Shown: positions 1 through 8,160 of the stretch, in pieces
How the letters are laid out: the number at the start of each line of letters is the position of its first letter
How positions within the stretch are numbered: position 1 is the first letter of the stretch
Source of the DNA: an uncultured Eubacterium sp.
Lineage (GTDB): Bacteria > Bacillota > Clostridia > Peptostreptococcales > Anaerovoracaceae
Assembly (NCBI GenBank): GCA_946555345.1
Contig: CAMNSS010000001.1
Location: 186,001 to 250,000, forward strand
Length of the DNA stretch: 64,000 nt
Direction of reading: 5' to 3'
Translations under genes and position numbers: made by a program
The notes under the pieces: model-generated
What the model was told of the DNA's origin: nothing
Seen by the model: only the letters and a program-made list of their open reading frames with translations
Database searches by the model: none

Positions 1-705
1 ATGGGGCCGATGCTGTTCGATTATGGATACGGCCCGTTCCGCTGGGTATGCCTTTCCGGCAATCCGGCGGATCTGGATGCGACGGATCAGGCTGCGATGG
101 ACTGCATCGATCCAGGCAGGCGGTTCCAGGACCGGGATAACTGGGTCTGGATCAGGGATGCGAAGAAAAACAAAATGGTGGTCGGGACGCAGGCGAGGAT
201 TCTCTACCAGGATGCCGAAGGCCGGGTGCGGATTGCACTCAAATTTAATGAGCTGGTACGGAAGGGAAAAATCGGGCCGGTGATGCTGGGAAGGGATCAT
301 CACGATGTGAGCGGCACGGATTCCCCATTCCGGGAAACAGCGAATATCAAAGATGGCAGCAACGTGATGGCGGACATGGCGACGCAGTGCTTTGCAGGAA
401 ATGCAGCAAGGGGCATGAGCTTGTGCGCTTTGCATAACGGCGGCGGCGTAGGCATCGGCAAAGCGATCAACGGCGGGTTCGGCCTTGTGCTGGATGGAAG
501 CGGGCGCGTTGACAATATCATCAAATCGGCGATGATGTGGGATGTCATGGGCGGCGTTGCCAGGAGGAACTGGGCGAGAAACGAAAATGCGTTGCAGACG
601 TCCGTGGCGTACAACAACAATTATCAGGGAGCGGGGCATATCACCATCCCGTTCGTGGCGGACGATGCGTTGGTAGAGCAGACCGTTTCAAAATTTGTCA
701 AATAG
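1..705 (+). CDS. hutU: urocanate hydratase, C-terminal part (cut by window edge)
   Basis: Urocanase converts urocanate to 4-imidazolone-5-propionate, the second step of histidine breakdown, in the cytoplasm with NAD+ as prosthetic group. The 234 visible residues contain the family block DYGYGPFRWVC (about residues 7-17) and the glycine-rich segment ALHNGGGVGIG (about 142-152). The family is normally 550-680 residues, so more than half is missing upstream; the ATG at base 1 is an internal methionine, not the start. It is followed by hutI, fchA and ftcD in the same direction, which confirms a histidine-degradation operon. The product is certain; the N-terminus is outside the window. Confidence 0.95.
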   Translation: MGPMLFDYGYGPFRWVCLSGNPADLDATDQAAMDCIDPGRRFQDRDNWVWIRDAKKNKMVVGTQARILYQDAEGRVRIALKFNELVRKGKIGPVMLGRDHHDVSGTDSPFRETANIKDGSNVMADMATQCFAGNAARGMSLCALHNGGGVGIGKAINGGFGLVLDGSGRVDNIIKSAMMWDVMGGVARRNWARNENALQTSVAYNNNYQGAGHITIPFVADDALVEQTVSKFVK

Positions 706-753
706 GGTAACGCCATGCAAATGATAATACCGTTTAAATGGTAACGCCACGCA
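706..753 (+). repeat. short direct repeat in hutU-hutI spacer
   Basis: A 14-base direct repeat, GGTAACGCCAYGCA, occurs at 706-719 and 740-753 with one mismatch, directly after the hutU stop codon. It is one instance of the degenerate short repeats that fill many spacers in this window. No function is evident. Confidence 0.6.
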
Positions 754-793
754 GGACGGCTGCATCATTCAAATGGCAAAGGAAGGGATTTAT

Positions 794-2023
794 ATGAAAT
801 TATTAATTAAAAATATCGGCTGCCTGCAAACACCGACAGGCAGTTACAGCCATAAGGGCAGCAAGCAGGGGAAAAATACGAAGCTTTATGATGCGGCGAT
901 TTCAGTAAACGACGGCATCATCAAGGAAATTACCGAAAATGGAAAACTTCCTGAAGGTTCTTTTGACCGGGAAATCGATGCGGAAGGAAAACTCGTGACG
1001 CCTGGCTTGGTGGACGGGCATACGCATCTGGTCTTTGGCGGATATCGGCAGAATGAAATTCCGATGAAGCTGGCAGGCGCAGGATATTTGGATATTCTCA
1101 GGGCAGGCGGCGGGATCTTGGATACGGTCCGCAAAACGCGGGATGCATCTTTTGAAACGCTTTATGAAAAGAGTGCGGCGTTTCTCGATGAAATGATACA
1201 GATAGGTGTTACGGCTTGTGAAGTGAAAAGCGGGTACGGCCTTGATAAGGAAAACGAAATAAAAATGCTGGAAGTCATCAAGGCGCTGGGGGAAAAACAC
1301 GCCATGGACGTTGTGCCGACTTTTATGGGCGCACATGCTGTGCCGCCGGAATTTGAAGGGCAAAGCGATGCATACATAGAAATGCTCTGCCAGGAAGTGA
1401 TTCCGGAAGTTCGCAAACGCGGACTTGCTGAATTTTGCGATGTTTTTTGCGAGGATTCCGTCTTTACTGCGGAGCAGAGCAGGCGTTACCTGGAAGCCGC
1501 CCGTAATGCGGGGTTTGACCTCAAGATCCATGCGGATGAAATTGAAGATATCGGTGGTTCAAGCCTGGCGGGGGAAATGGAAGCTATTTCAGCGGAGCAT
1601 TTGATCGCAATCGGAGCAGAAGGGATGAAGGCGATGGCGAAGGGCGGCACGACTGCGATGCTGCTCCCTGCGACTTCGTTTTACCTGGGCAAGGATTATG
1701 CGCCTGCACGTTCCATGATAGAAGCGGGCATTCCTGTGGCGATTGCCAGCGATTTTAATCCGGGCTCATGCCCGTCGCTGAATTTGCAGTTTGCCATCAA
1801 TCTGGGATATCTGCGCTACAGGATGACGCCGGAGGAAATCTTGACGGCAGTTACCATCAATCCGGCTTGCGCCATCGACAGGGGCGATCTGATCGGCACG
1901 CTGGAGGTCGGCAAACGGGCTGATTTGGTCGTTTGGAACGCACCGGATTTTGAAATGTTATGCTACAGGTTTGGATCGAATTTAGCAAATCGGGTTATCA
2001 AAGAAGGAGAAATTGTTTTATGA
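794..2023 (+). CDS. hutI: imidazolonepropionase
   Basis: Hydrolyses 4-imidazolone-5-propionate to N-formimidoyl-L-glutamate, the third step of histidine degradation. The 409-residue protein is of usual length for this amidohydrolase-superfamily enzyme. The metal-binding HxH lies in VDGHTHLVF (His76 and His78); further metal and substrate motifs are KIHADEI and SDFNPGSCPS in the C-terminal half. I chose the ATG at 794 over the in-frame ATG at 773 because AAAGGAAGGG stands 7-16 bases before it. The stop overlaps the next start in an ATGA arrangement, so it is translationally coupled to the cyclodeaminase gene. Confidence 0.95.
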   Translation: MKLLIKNIGCLQTPTGSYSHKGSKQGKNTKLYDAAISVNDGIIKEITENGKLPEGSFDREIDAEGKLVTPGLVDGHTHLVFGGYRQNEIPMKLAGAGYLDILRAGGGILDTVRKTRDASFETLYEKSAAFLDEMIQIGVTACEVKSGYGLDKENEIKMLEVIKALGEKHAMDVVPTFMGAHAVPPEFEGQSDAYIEMLCQEVIPEVRKRGLAEFCDVFCEDSVFTAEQSRRYLEAARNAGFDLKIHADEIEDIGGSSLAGEMEAISAEHLIAIGAEGMKAMAKGGTTAMLLPATSFYLGKDYAPARSMIEAGIPVAIASDFNPGSCPSLNLQFAINLGYLRYRMTPEEILTAVTINPACAIDRGDLIGTLEVGKRADLVVWNAPDFEMLCYRFGSNLANRVIKEGEIVL

Positions 2024-2646
2024 AGCTAATCAATCTGAAATTAAATGAATATCTGGATATTTTGCTTTCCGATGCGCCTGCACCGGGCGGCGGTTCCGTA
2101 AGCGCATTGGCAGGGGCGCAGGCGGCGGCGCTTATGAGCATGGTCGCAAGCCTTACCATCGGCAAGGAAAAATATGCGCAGTGGGATGATTCCATTAGAG
2201 CGGCAAAGGCGCAGGCGGAAACGCTGTATAAAGGATTTGCGGAGGCGATTGATAAGGATACCGAAGCGTTTAACCTCGTTGCCGCTGCGTTCAAGATGCC
2301 AAAGGAAACGGGGAAGGAAAAAGAAGCGAGGAAAAAAGCCATCGCAGAAGGGACGCTGGAGGCGACGAAGGTTCCGTTCAGCGTGATGAAAATGGCGGCG
2401 GAAGGCCTTGCGGTAGCGGAATCCATGGCAGGGAAGTTTAATGTGAATGCTGCCAGCGATTTGGGCGTGGCGGTGCTGAACCTCATGAGCTGTATGCGCG
2501 GTGCATGGCTCAACGTAAAGATCAATTTGCCGGGCGTCAAAGACCAGGCGTTAGCTGCGGAATATAAGGACGCAGGGGAAGATCTGATTAAAAATGGAGA
2601 AGAGCGGGCAAAGAAGCTGCGGCAGAAAATCGAAGAAATGCTGTAG
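2020..2646 (+). CDS. fchA: formiminotetrahydrofolate cyclodeaminase
   Basis: Deaminates 5-formimino-THF to 5,10-methenyl-THF and ammonia, so the formimino carbon of histidine enters the folate pool. The 208-residue stand-alone protein matches the FTCD_C/FchA family; the diagnostic PAPGGGS is at residues 20-26, in a helix-rich, alanine-rich chain. The start at 2020 overlaps the hutI stop (ATGA) and has GAAGGAGAA upstream. The longer open frame beginning at 1960 lies inside hutI and is not used. Together with ftcD downstream it replaces the bifunctional mammalian FTCD protein. Confidence 0.93.
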   Translation: MKLINLKLNEYLDILLSDAPAPGGGSVSALAGAQAAALMSMVASLTIGKEKYAQWDDSIRAAKAQAETLYKGFAEAIDKDTEAFNLVAAAFKMPKETGKEKEARKKAIAEGTLEATKVPFSVMKMAAEGLAVAESMAGKFNVNAASDLGVAVLNLMSCMRGAWLNVKINLPGVKDQALAAEYKDAGEDLIKNGEERAKKLRQKIEEML

Positions 2647-2662
2647 CGGCGCAAGAAAACTG

Positions 2663-2726
2663 CCGCTTTGCATGATGCATATGACAATGCGAAAAAGCAC
2701 CGCTTTGCGATGCATAACACATATGA
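2663..2726 (+). repeat. degenerate direct repeat, fchA-ftcD spacer
   Basis: Two imperfect copies of CCGCTTTG followed by GATGCATA and CATATGA lie at 2663-2684 and 2700-2726, filling most of the 101-base spacer. The second copy carries a few extra bases. This belongs with the other local spacer repeats of the window; no function is evident. Confidence 0.55.
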
Positions 2727-2747
2727 TAGAAAGAGAGGATTGTTGAA

Positions 2748-3644
2748 ATGGCGAAGATAATTGAAAGCGTACCGAATATCAGTGAAGGAAGAAACCAGGC
2801 GGTGATCGAAGCGTGCGTGGACCAGATCCGGATGACGCCGGGCTGCACACTGCTTAACTATTCATCAGATCCAAGCCATAATAGGACGGTTATCACATAT
2901 ATGGGAAGCCCGGAAGGCTGTGAGGAGGCTAGTGTAAAATTAGCGAAGAAGGCAGTCGAATTGATCGATTTGACGAAGCATGAGGGGGAACATCCGAGGA
3001 TGGGATGCGTCGATGTGATGCCGTTTATTCCGATCAAGGAAGCAACGATGGAGGATTGTATCGCATTGAGCCAGCGTGTTGGTGAAAGAATTGCAGAAGA
3101 AGCGGACTTGCCAGTATTCCTCTATGAAAAATCGGCGTCTGCGCCCCATCGGCAAAACCTTGCGAAAGTAAGGAAAGGGCAGTTTGAAGGCATGGCGGAA
3201 AAGGTCAAGGATGCGGACTGGATTCCTGATTTTGGCGGGCAAAGGATTCATCCGACGGGCGGCGCTGTTTGCGTCGGTGCAAGGCCGCCGCTCATCGCAT
3301 ACAATATCAATTTGGGAACGGACAACTTGGAAATCGCTTCTAAAATCTCTAAAATTATCAGGGAATCAGGCGGGGGGTTGAAATGTGTCAAAGCGATGGG
3401 CGTAATGCTGGAAGAACGGAATATCGCCCAGGTTTCGATCAACATGACGGACTTTACCGTAACGCCGCTCCACCGGGTGACGGAGCTTGTGCGGAATGAA
3501 GCGGCAAGATACGGTGTTCCGGTCATCGGCACGGAGCTGATCGGCCTAGCGCCGATGCAGGCGTTGTTCGATGCGGCGGAGTATTACCTGCAGATCGAAG
3601 ATTTTGACCCTGCCGTGCAGGTGATCGAGAATCATTTGCTGTAA
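2748..3644 (+). CDS. ftcD: glutamate formimidoyltransferase
   Basis: Transfers the formimino group from N-formimidoyl-L-glutamate to tetrahydrofolate, releasing glutamate. At 298 residues it is the stand-alone form. The N-terminus IESVPNISEGRNQ is the family signature, followed by the histidine-containing stretches SSDPSHNRTV and KHEGEHPRMGCVDV, which line the active site in characterised homologues, and by a C-terminal subdomain ending near residue 298. AAAGAGAGG precedes the start. It is the last gene of the hut operon and is followed by a clear terminator. Because this transferase is present, a formimidoylglutamase is not needed for histidine use. Confidence 0.95.
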   Translation: MAKIIESVPNISEGRNQAVIEACVDQIRMTPGCTLLNYSSDPSHNRTVITYMGSPEGCEEASVKLAKKAVELIDLTKHEGEHPRMGCVDVMPFIPIKEATMEDCIALSQRVGERIAEEADLPVFLYEKSASAPHRQNLAKVRKGQFEGMAEKVKDADWIPDFGGQRIHPTGGAVCVGARPPLIAYNINLGTDNLEIASKISKIIRESGGGLKCVKAMGVMLEERNIAQVSINMTDFTVTPLHRVTELVRNEAARYGVPVIGTELIGLAPMQALFDAAEYYLQIEDFDPAVQVIENHLL

Positions 3645-3679
3645 AAGTGCAGGCGTTTGAGCGAGGGTAAAAAGAGATT

Positions 3680-3712
3680 GGGGCTGGGTATGCCAGCCCC
3701 GGTTTTCTTTAG
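3680..3712 (+). terminator. rho-independent terminator of the hut operon
   Basis: GGGGCTGG (3680-3687) pairs perfectly with CCAGCCCC (3693-3700) around a five-base loop, and is followed by GGTTTTCTTT. It lies 36 bases after the ftcD stop codon. Confidence 0.85.
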
Positions 3713-3803
3713 CTTTTTATGCCGCATATTAGCATTGTTGCCAGGGATTGCGTACTGGCAAGTTGTTAAGCTGGCGGGCATATAAACTATATGGCCTGCC
3801 CGG

Positions 3804-4268
3804 TTATATTTCTTTCACTGTCCATTGTATTAATTCGATTTGCCCATCTGTCAGCTTTGCCATTACGGCAAGGCTTTCTTTTTTGTTGATCGGCACGGTA
3901 AAGGATATGCCGTTTCCAGTATTGAAAATCAGGATATCCCCTAGCACGCTTTCATATCTGCTCCTGTTGTTGGATACGACGACCTGTTGTTTGCTATTTT
4001 CAGTAAAGTCTGCGAGGATTTCCGTTGCGACGGTTTCGGCAGTATAATATGCGCTGCAATACATTTGATTGCTTTCGCTTTTTTCCAGGGTTTCTTCCGT
4101 GGAGATAAATGTAATCGCCGCAAACAGCGTTACCAGGAGTGAAACGAAAACAATTATGGCCGCCGGAAAGAGAATTGAAACAAAAGAGGTTTTTTCTTCC
4201 CTTCCTTCATAAAGCTTATCCATAAGCACCTCTGATAAGAAAGGTTTTCTTCCAGGCGTTTGCTTCAC
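3804..4268 (-). CDS. single-pass membrane protein, possibly pilin-like
   Basis: A 154-residue protein of unknown function. A short charged cytoplasmic stretch (about 1-28) leads into one hydrophobic helix (about 29-54), followed by a mostly soluble, probably extracytoplasmic domain. This layout, helix near the N-terminus and small globular C-part, resembles minor pseudopilins and competence-type proteins, but no type-III prepilin cleavage motif is visible. It is the third gene of a minus-strand trio; its start overlaps the stop of the 4265-4750 gene (ATGA). Confidence 0.6.
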   Translation of the reverse strand: MKQTPGRKPFLSEVLMDKLYEGREEKTSFVSILFPAAIIVFVSLLVTLFAAITFISTEETLEKSESNQMYCSAYYTAETVATEILADFTENSKQQVVVSNNRSRYESVLGDILIFNTGNGISFTVPINKKESLAVMAKLTDGQIELIQWTVKEI

Positions 4269-4750
4269 TGTATCCCTCCTCCCTGCAAAAACTTAAACTC
4301 TAAAACGTAAATATCCGTGTTGGTATCGGATTCCGAAATCCGTATTTTGTAGGCTTTGTATGCAGGAAATGTTTCGACGCTTACAGAGCCTTGATAAGCG
4401 CTGTCATTTTCCGCCGCAGGCGCCATGTTTTCATCATAAAAGAGAACGAGTGAATCATCTGATTGTTTATAATGTTTGTAATTTCGCAAATACTGCACGG
4501 CCAAGGATAAATCGCCATTAGACGATTTTAATGTTTCAGCGATGGTGGTAGCCTCGGAAACAGCCTGTTCTAATATGTATGCTTTATCGGCTTGCCGATT
4601 CGCAGTGACGAAAAGGTTAATGGAGAGGGCAATGGAAAGCAACAAAAATACGGCAGCCGCAACGAGCATCACGGTACGGATTGTCTGAAACGGGATGTCC
4701 CGCAGGGAAAGTTTTCGCGGAGAGGCGTTTTTGCTGGATCGTTTTCTCAT
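4265..4750 (-). CDS. single-pass membrane protein, possibly pilin-like
   Basis: A 161-residue unknown protein. The N-terminal 24 residues are strongly basic, the membrane helix spans about residues 26-50 (VMLVAAAVFLLLSIALSINLF), and the rest is predicted outside, with several tyrosines and acidic residues. It overlaps both neighbours, so the three proteins are probably made together and may form one assembly. No signal peptidase site or enzymatic motif was recognised. Confidence 0.6.
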   Translation of the reverse strand: MRKRSSKNASPRKLSLRDIPFQTIRTVMLVAAAVFLLLSIALSINLFVTANRQADKAYILEQAVSEATTIAETLKSSNGDLSLAVQYLRNYKHYKQSDDSLVLFYDENMAPAAENDSAYQGSVSVETFPAYKAYKIRISESDTNTDIYVLEFKFLQGGGIQ

Positions 4751-5229
4751 CAGATACCTCCCTCATAATGCGGAAGGAAGAGATTGGTGATGCAAGTATC
4801 GTCTTCGGAGGTGAGGCGGATCTCCAAAAGATCGTCTGCGAGCATGACAAAATCAGCGTATGTTAAGGCGACGATATTCTTGCTTTTATTTTTCTTCACC
4901 GCCGTCCCTTTTTCTACGACAGCCTTTTTTAAAAATCCATCGTCGGCAAAAAACCAGATTTCAACGTTTTCTCCGTTTCGATAGGTCGTCATGACGAGCG
5001 CCGGGGTGTCTCCGCCGACGGATGCGGTCCGGATTGCGCTTCCATCGCTTTTTCTTATTTCGCTGGCGATAGACTGCGAGGCGTCGGTCAGTTTCTGCTT
5101 GGAGGTATTGGCGCTGGCTATTTCATAGATATTGACGCTCAAAGCGGCAGCCACAAGGGAAACGATCAGAAAAATTGACATAATCAGCATTATGAAAATG
5201 ATTTTATGGTTCATCAAATTTTTATACAT
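4750..5229 (-). CDS. DUF4860-like membrane protein, first gene of the trio
   Basis: About 160 residues if translation begins at the ATG at 5229; the longer open frame up to 5373 runs into non-coding-looking sequence. One hydrophobic helix lies near residues 8-32. After it come a helix resembling the pilin alpha-1 tail, the pattern ASEIRKSDGSAIR, and a beta-rich stretch (ALVMTTYRNGENVEIWFF) that resembles DUF4860 proteins of Clostridia as I remember them. The family assignment is from recall and uncertain, and the ribosome binding site is weak. The gene is divergent from yabP; whether this pairing means a sporulation role is unknown. Confidence 0.55.
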   Translation of the reverse strand: MYKNLMNHKIIFIMLIMSIFLIVSLVAAALSVNIYEIASANTSKQKLTDASQSIASEIRKSDGSAIRTASVGGDTPALVMTTYRNGENVEIWFFADDGFLKKAVVEKGTAVKKNKSKNIVALTYADFVMLADDLLEIRLTSEDDTCITNLFLPHYEGGI

Positions 5230-5450
5230 ACCGAAAGTATAGCAATTTACCGTATTTTTTGCAACCAGGGGAAAGATTGGCGAAGCGTATTTTTTGCAAA
5301 AAAACCTGTTTTCCGGCAAAATATGAAATGCTGGAAGCCTCGCTTGCCTCTTGCAGGCCCGGCGGCTTTGCATATAGTGGGTTTTCTAGATATTTTTGTT
5401 CTAACGCGCTTGGCAAAAAAATATATTTGCTATTGGAAGGGGGTATCTTC

Positions 5451-5723
5451 ATGGAAAACCAGATGCAGAACCATACCGTTATGATAGATAACCGGGAAAA
5501 AACGACCATTACGGATATCGTGGAAATCGACAGCTTCGATGAGGCGGAAATCAGGGCTACGTTAAAAAGAGGAGCAATGGTGATTAAAGGCGAGAAACTA
5601 AATATCCAGCTTCTTGATTTGCAGGAGGGGAGGGCTGTGATCGGCGGAACTGTCAATTCCCTCATGTATGTGAAGGTAAGGGAAAAAGGCGAAAAAAGCC
5701 TTCTGGCCAGGATTATGAAATGA
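5451..5723 (+). CDS. yabP: sporulation protein YabP
   Basis: YabP is needed for spore formation in Bacillus, made in the mother cell under sigma-E. The 90-residue protein has the YabP/YqfC family pattern: an early MIDNREKTTITDIVEIDSFD block, then ALKRGAMVIKGEKLNI-like and GTVNSLMY segments. The start at 5451 is preceded by GGAAGGGGG at 5435-5443; the longer frame from 5259 is not supported. The stop overlaps the yabQ start (ATGA). YabP-YabQ in this order are conserved neighbours of divIC in endospore formers. Confidence 0.9.
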   Translation: MENQMQNHTVMIDNREKTTITDIVEIDSFDEAEIRATLKRGAMVIKGEKLNIQLLDLQEGRAVIGGTVNSLMYVKVREKGEKSLLARIMK

Positions 5724-6019
5724 CCTTTGCGCTTACGGATCTCATCGTCAGCCAAGCAAAGACTTTGGCAGTGATGTTCTGTGCAGGCATCTTTGTGGAG
5801 AGCTTGTGGCAGGTGAAAAAACAGATACAAGCGGCTTCCAAACAGCGTTTGTGGAGGGTGCTTGTGGAATCCATCTTTTGGGCGGCTTCAGCGGCCGCCC
5901 TTTCGGCCTTCCTTTATTATTGTGCTTATGGAAGGCTCTCTTTTCATGCCGTCATGGGATTTCTGGCGGGATTTTTGTTATGGAAAAAATTATTTCCTGT
6001 TTTTTGGCGGCGCGGATAA
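5720..6019 (+). CDS. yabQ: spore cortex biosynthesis membrane protein YabQ
   Basis: YabQ is an integral membrane protein required for spore cortex formation in Bacillus. At 99 residues it has three predicted membrane helices (about 10-27, 47-68 and 72-92). It is translationally coupled to yabP. In many endospore formers divIC follows within a few hundred bases; here divIC is 7.9 kb downstream, beyond a catabolic operon. Confidence 0.85.
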   Translation: MTFALTDLIVSQAKTLAVMFCAGIFVESLWQVKKQIQAASKQRLWRVLVESIFWAASAAALSAFLYYCAYGRLSFHAVMGFLAGFLLWKKLFPVFWRRG

Positions 6020-6437
6020 AGAGCTTGCAAAGCGCCTAGCGCATCAATCATCAATTAGCTGAAAATTGCGGCGGCTTTTGGTTTTGGCGCTGCCGTGCTA
6101 CGGGTCATGCTCATATTTTTTCTGGACAAACTCTCGTTTTCTATTCTTAAAAAGCCCATAGATATACGAAGGGCTTTCCAGGTATAGCCTTGCACTTCTG
6201 GCAACCATGGCGTGCCTTTTGGAAAATTCCCTATAAACAAGGTGGAAATCGGTGGGGCGGGCTACGTCCTGCGTGCTGGAAGAACCTGGATTGACGCAGA
6301 ATTAGCTAGCGTTTCCTGAAATTAAACGACAAACACTGATTTTCTTGCCCCAAATATATATCTTGGTATATACTAATGTCAGAAAGGAACTGATTGCTTT
6401 GATGACGGCAAAGGTTTTTGAAAGGTGAGGAATCTTT
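6020..6437. other. non-coding stretch between yabQ and sigma-54 activator
   Basis: No convincing gene is visible in 418 bases. Short open frames on both strands lack ribosome binding sites and family features. The only element found is a promoter-like pair near 6345-6374. This is the left junction of the segment inserted between yabQ and divIC, but no direct repeat, tRNA or transposase remnant marks it. Confidence 0.5.
6345..6374 (+). promoter_or_regulatory. candidate sigma-A promoter of the sigma-54 activator gene
   Basis: TTGCCC (6345-6350) and TATACT (6369-6374) are separated by 18 bases and lie about 60 bases before the activator start, in an AT-rich setting. The -35 box is imperfect. 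Confidence 0.4.
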
Positions 6438-7808
6438 ATGAAAAACATTGAAAAAAATATACCGACTAAGGCAATCATTATGGCATTTGAAGCTTCCTAT
6501 GATGGCCTGCACATTTTAGACAAAAAAGGGAATACGCTGTATATCAATGATGCATGCACTAGGATAGAAGGAACATCAAAGGAAGAAGTTAAGCGTAAAA
6601 ATATAAGGGAATTGGTAAAAGACGGCGTATATTCCCAGTCGGTTACGTTGCAGGTCCTTGAGAAAAAAGAATCCGTTACCATAACGCAGACGACAAAAAA
6701 CGGGAACGAAATACTGAGCACAGGGACGCCCGTGTTTGATGAAACGGGCGATGTGGAATTTGTAATCGTAAACGCAAGAGATGTTACTGCGCTGAATAAA
6801 CTGAAGAATAAGCTTTCGTTAAGTGAATACCAGTTGGAAAAATTGAAGCTGGAACAAAAAAGATTCAGCGGAGTCGTGGTAAACAGCGCTGTCATGCAAA
6901 AAATTATGGGGACGGCCCTCCATATCGCGAAAGTTGATTCGACCGTTTTATTAACAGGCGAATCAGGCGTGGGAAAAGGCGTATTTGCCAGGTTCATACA
7001 TGACTATAGCATGAGACGCGAAGGTCCTTTTGTAAAGGTTGATTGCAGCAGCATCCCGGAAAGCCTATTTGAATCGGAACTGTTTGGTTATGAAAAAGGG
7101 GCGTTTACAGGAGCAAACCAAGAAGGCAAAATAGGGCTTCTTGAAATGGCAAATGGCGGGACCGTTTTTTTAGATGAAATCGGTGATATGCCGATTGGCA
7201 TGCAAGCCAAACTGATGCGGGCGATTCAAGATTTAGAAATATTGCCGATCGGCGGGCATACTACCAGAAAAATCGATGTAAGGTTTATATCTGCAACAAA
7301 TGTGGATTTATTAAAAGCAATAGAGAACAAAACCTTTCGGGCGGATCTTTTCTATCGGTTAAACGTAGTGCCGATTCATATTCCTCCATTAAGAGACAGA
7401 ATGGATGATATCCCGCCATTGATCAATATGATTGTGGACAAGATTAATAACAAATATGGATTCGATAAAACGATATCGGTAGAAGCATTTGATTCCTTAA
7501 TGAAATACGAATGGCCGGGGAATGTACGGCAATTAGAAAATACGATAGAGCGGATTTTAGTAAGCAATCGCGACGACGTGATAAAGAAATCTGATTTGTC
7601 CGCAGATATCCTTGGAACTTCTGGTGATATCGAGCAGGAAATTGACATTTACCACAATGATTACAGGGAGCTGCTAGCGGACTATGACAAGAAAATACTA
7701 GAGATAGCGATTTTAAACGAGGGGTCGATTCCCAAAGCAGCAAAGATATTGGGAATCGACGCCACCACGATAAGAAGAAAGCTTGAGAAATACAATAAAA
7801 AAGCATAA
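6438..7808 (+). CDS. PAS domain sigma-54-dependent transcriptional activator
   Basis: A 456-residue enhancer-binding protein. Domains in order: PAS sensor (about 15-120), linker coiled coil (120-145), AAA+ sigma-54 activation domain (about 145-375) and Fis-type helix-turn-helix (about 428-452). Walker A is GESGVGKG (174-181), the sigma-54 contact loop GAFTGA is intact (221-226), and Walker B is VFLDEIGD (243-250). The only strong -24/-12 promoter nearby is at 8099, so the likely target is the ureohydrolase-creatininase operon just downstream. The ligand read by the PAS domain is unknown; presumably it is the substrate of that operon. Confidence 0.9.
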   Translation: MKNIEKNIPTKAIIMAFEASYDGLHILDKKGNTLYINDACTRIEGTSKEEVKRKNIRELVKDGVYSQSVTLQVLEKKESVTITQTTKNGNEILSTGTPVFDETGDVEFVIVNARDVTALNKLKNKLSLSEYQLEKLKLEQKRFSGVVVNSAVMQKIMGTALHIAKVDSTVLLTGESGVGKGVFARFIHDYSMRREGPFVKVDCSSIPESLFESELFGYEKGAFTGANQEGKIGLLEMANGGTVFLDEIGDMPIGMQAKLMRAIQDLEILPIGGHTTRKIDVRFISATNVDLLKAIENKTFRADLFYRLNVVPIHIPPLRDRMDDIPPLINMIVDKINNKYGFDKTISVEAFDSLMKYEWPGNVRQLENTIERILVSNRDDVIKKSDLSADILGTSGDIEQEIDIYHNDYRELLADYDKKILEIAILNEGSIPKAAKILGIDATTIRRKLEKYNKKA

Positions 7809-7850
7809 AAAATGCATTTTTGCACTGGCATCGTGTAAAAATGCATTTTT
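7807..7850 (+). repeat. long inverted repeat after the activator gene; terminator and/or enhancer
   Basis: Two 18-base arms built around AAAAATGCATTTTT and GTG-CAC flank a 7-base loop, with one mismatch, starting at the activator stop codon. The arms end in a T run, so it could terminate transcription. The left arm also contains the 12-mer TGCATTTTTGCA discussed as an enhancer site. Confidence 0.6.
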
Positions 7851-7994
7851 ATTATGCAGGAAATATCGTTTTCGATATTTTCGGCTTGTCCCAGATATTC
7901 GGTGAATATCTGGGGAATATCAACAAAGTCTTCCGCTGAAAAGAATCGGCGAAGCCGGCTTTGTTCTAAAAGGGGCAAAAACTGCAAAAATGCA
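7813..7994 (+). promoter_or_regulatory. candidate enhancer sites for the sigma-54 activator
   Basis: TGCATTTTTGCA at 7813-7824 and its exact reverse complement TGCAAAAATGCA at 7983-7994 lie 105-290 bases upstream of the -24/-12 promoter. A partial copy, AAAAATGCA, lies near 8015-8024. Paired distal sites of dyad form are what a Fis-type enhancer-binding protein needs. Binding is inferred. Confidence 0.45.
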
Positions 7995-8098
7995 CGGAAA
8001 AAAGAGATGCGTCGAAAAAATGCAACTAAAATTGAAAAAAATCAAGGAAAACAACAAATTAGTTAGAGATAGTAGGCAAATAAGTTAAAAAATTAACA

Positions 8099-8114
8099 TG
8101 GCACGATAGTTGCA
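8099..8114 (+). promoter_or_regulatory. sigma-54 (-24/-12) promoter of the ureohydrolase operon
   Basis: TGGCAC (8099-8104), GATAG, TTGCA (8110-8114). The GG and GC doublets are exactly 10 bases apart, matching the sigma-54 consensus TGGCAC-N5-TTGCA. Expected start of transcription is near 8125, giving a leader of about 35 bases before the ATG at 8161. Confidence 0.92.
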
Positions 8115-8160
8115 ATAATAATGCGTAACGAATCAAAACATAATGTTTAGGAGGATAGAC

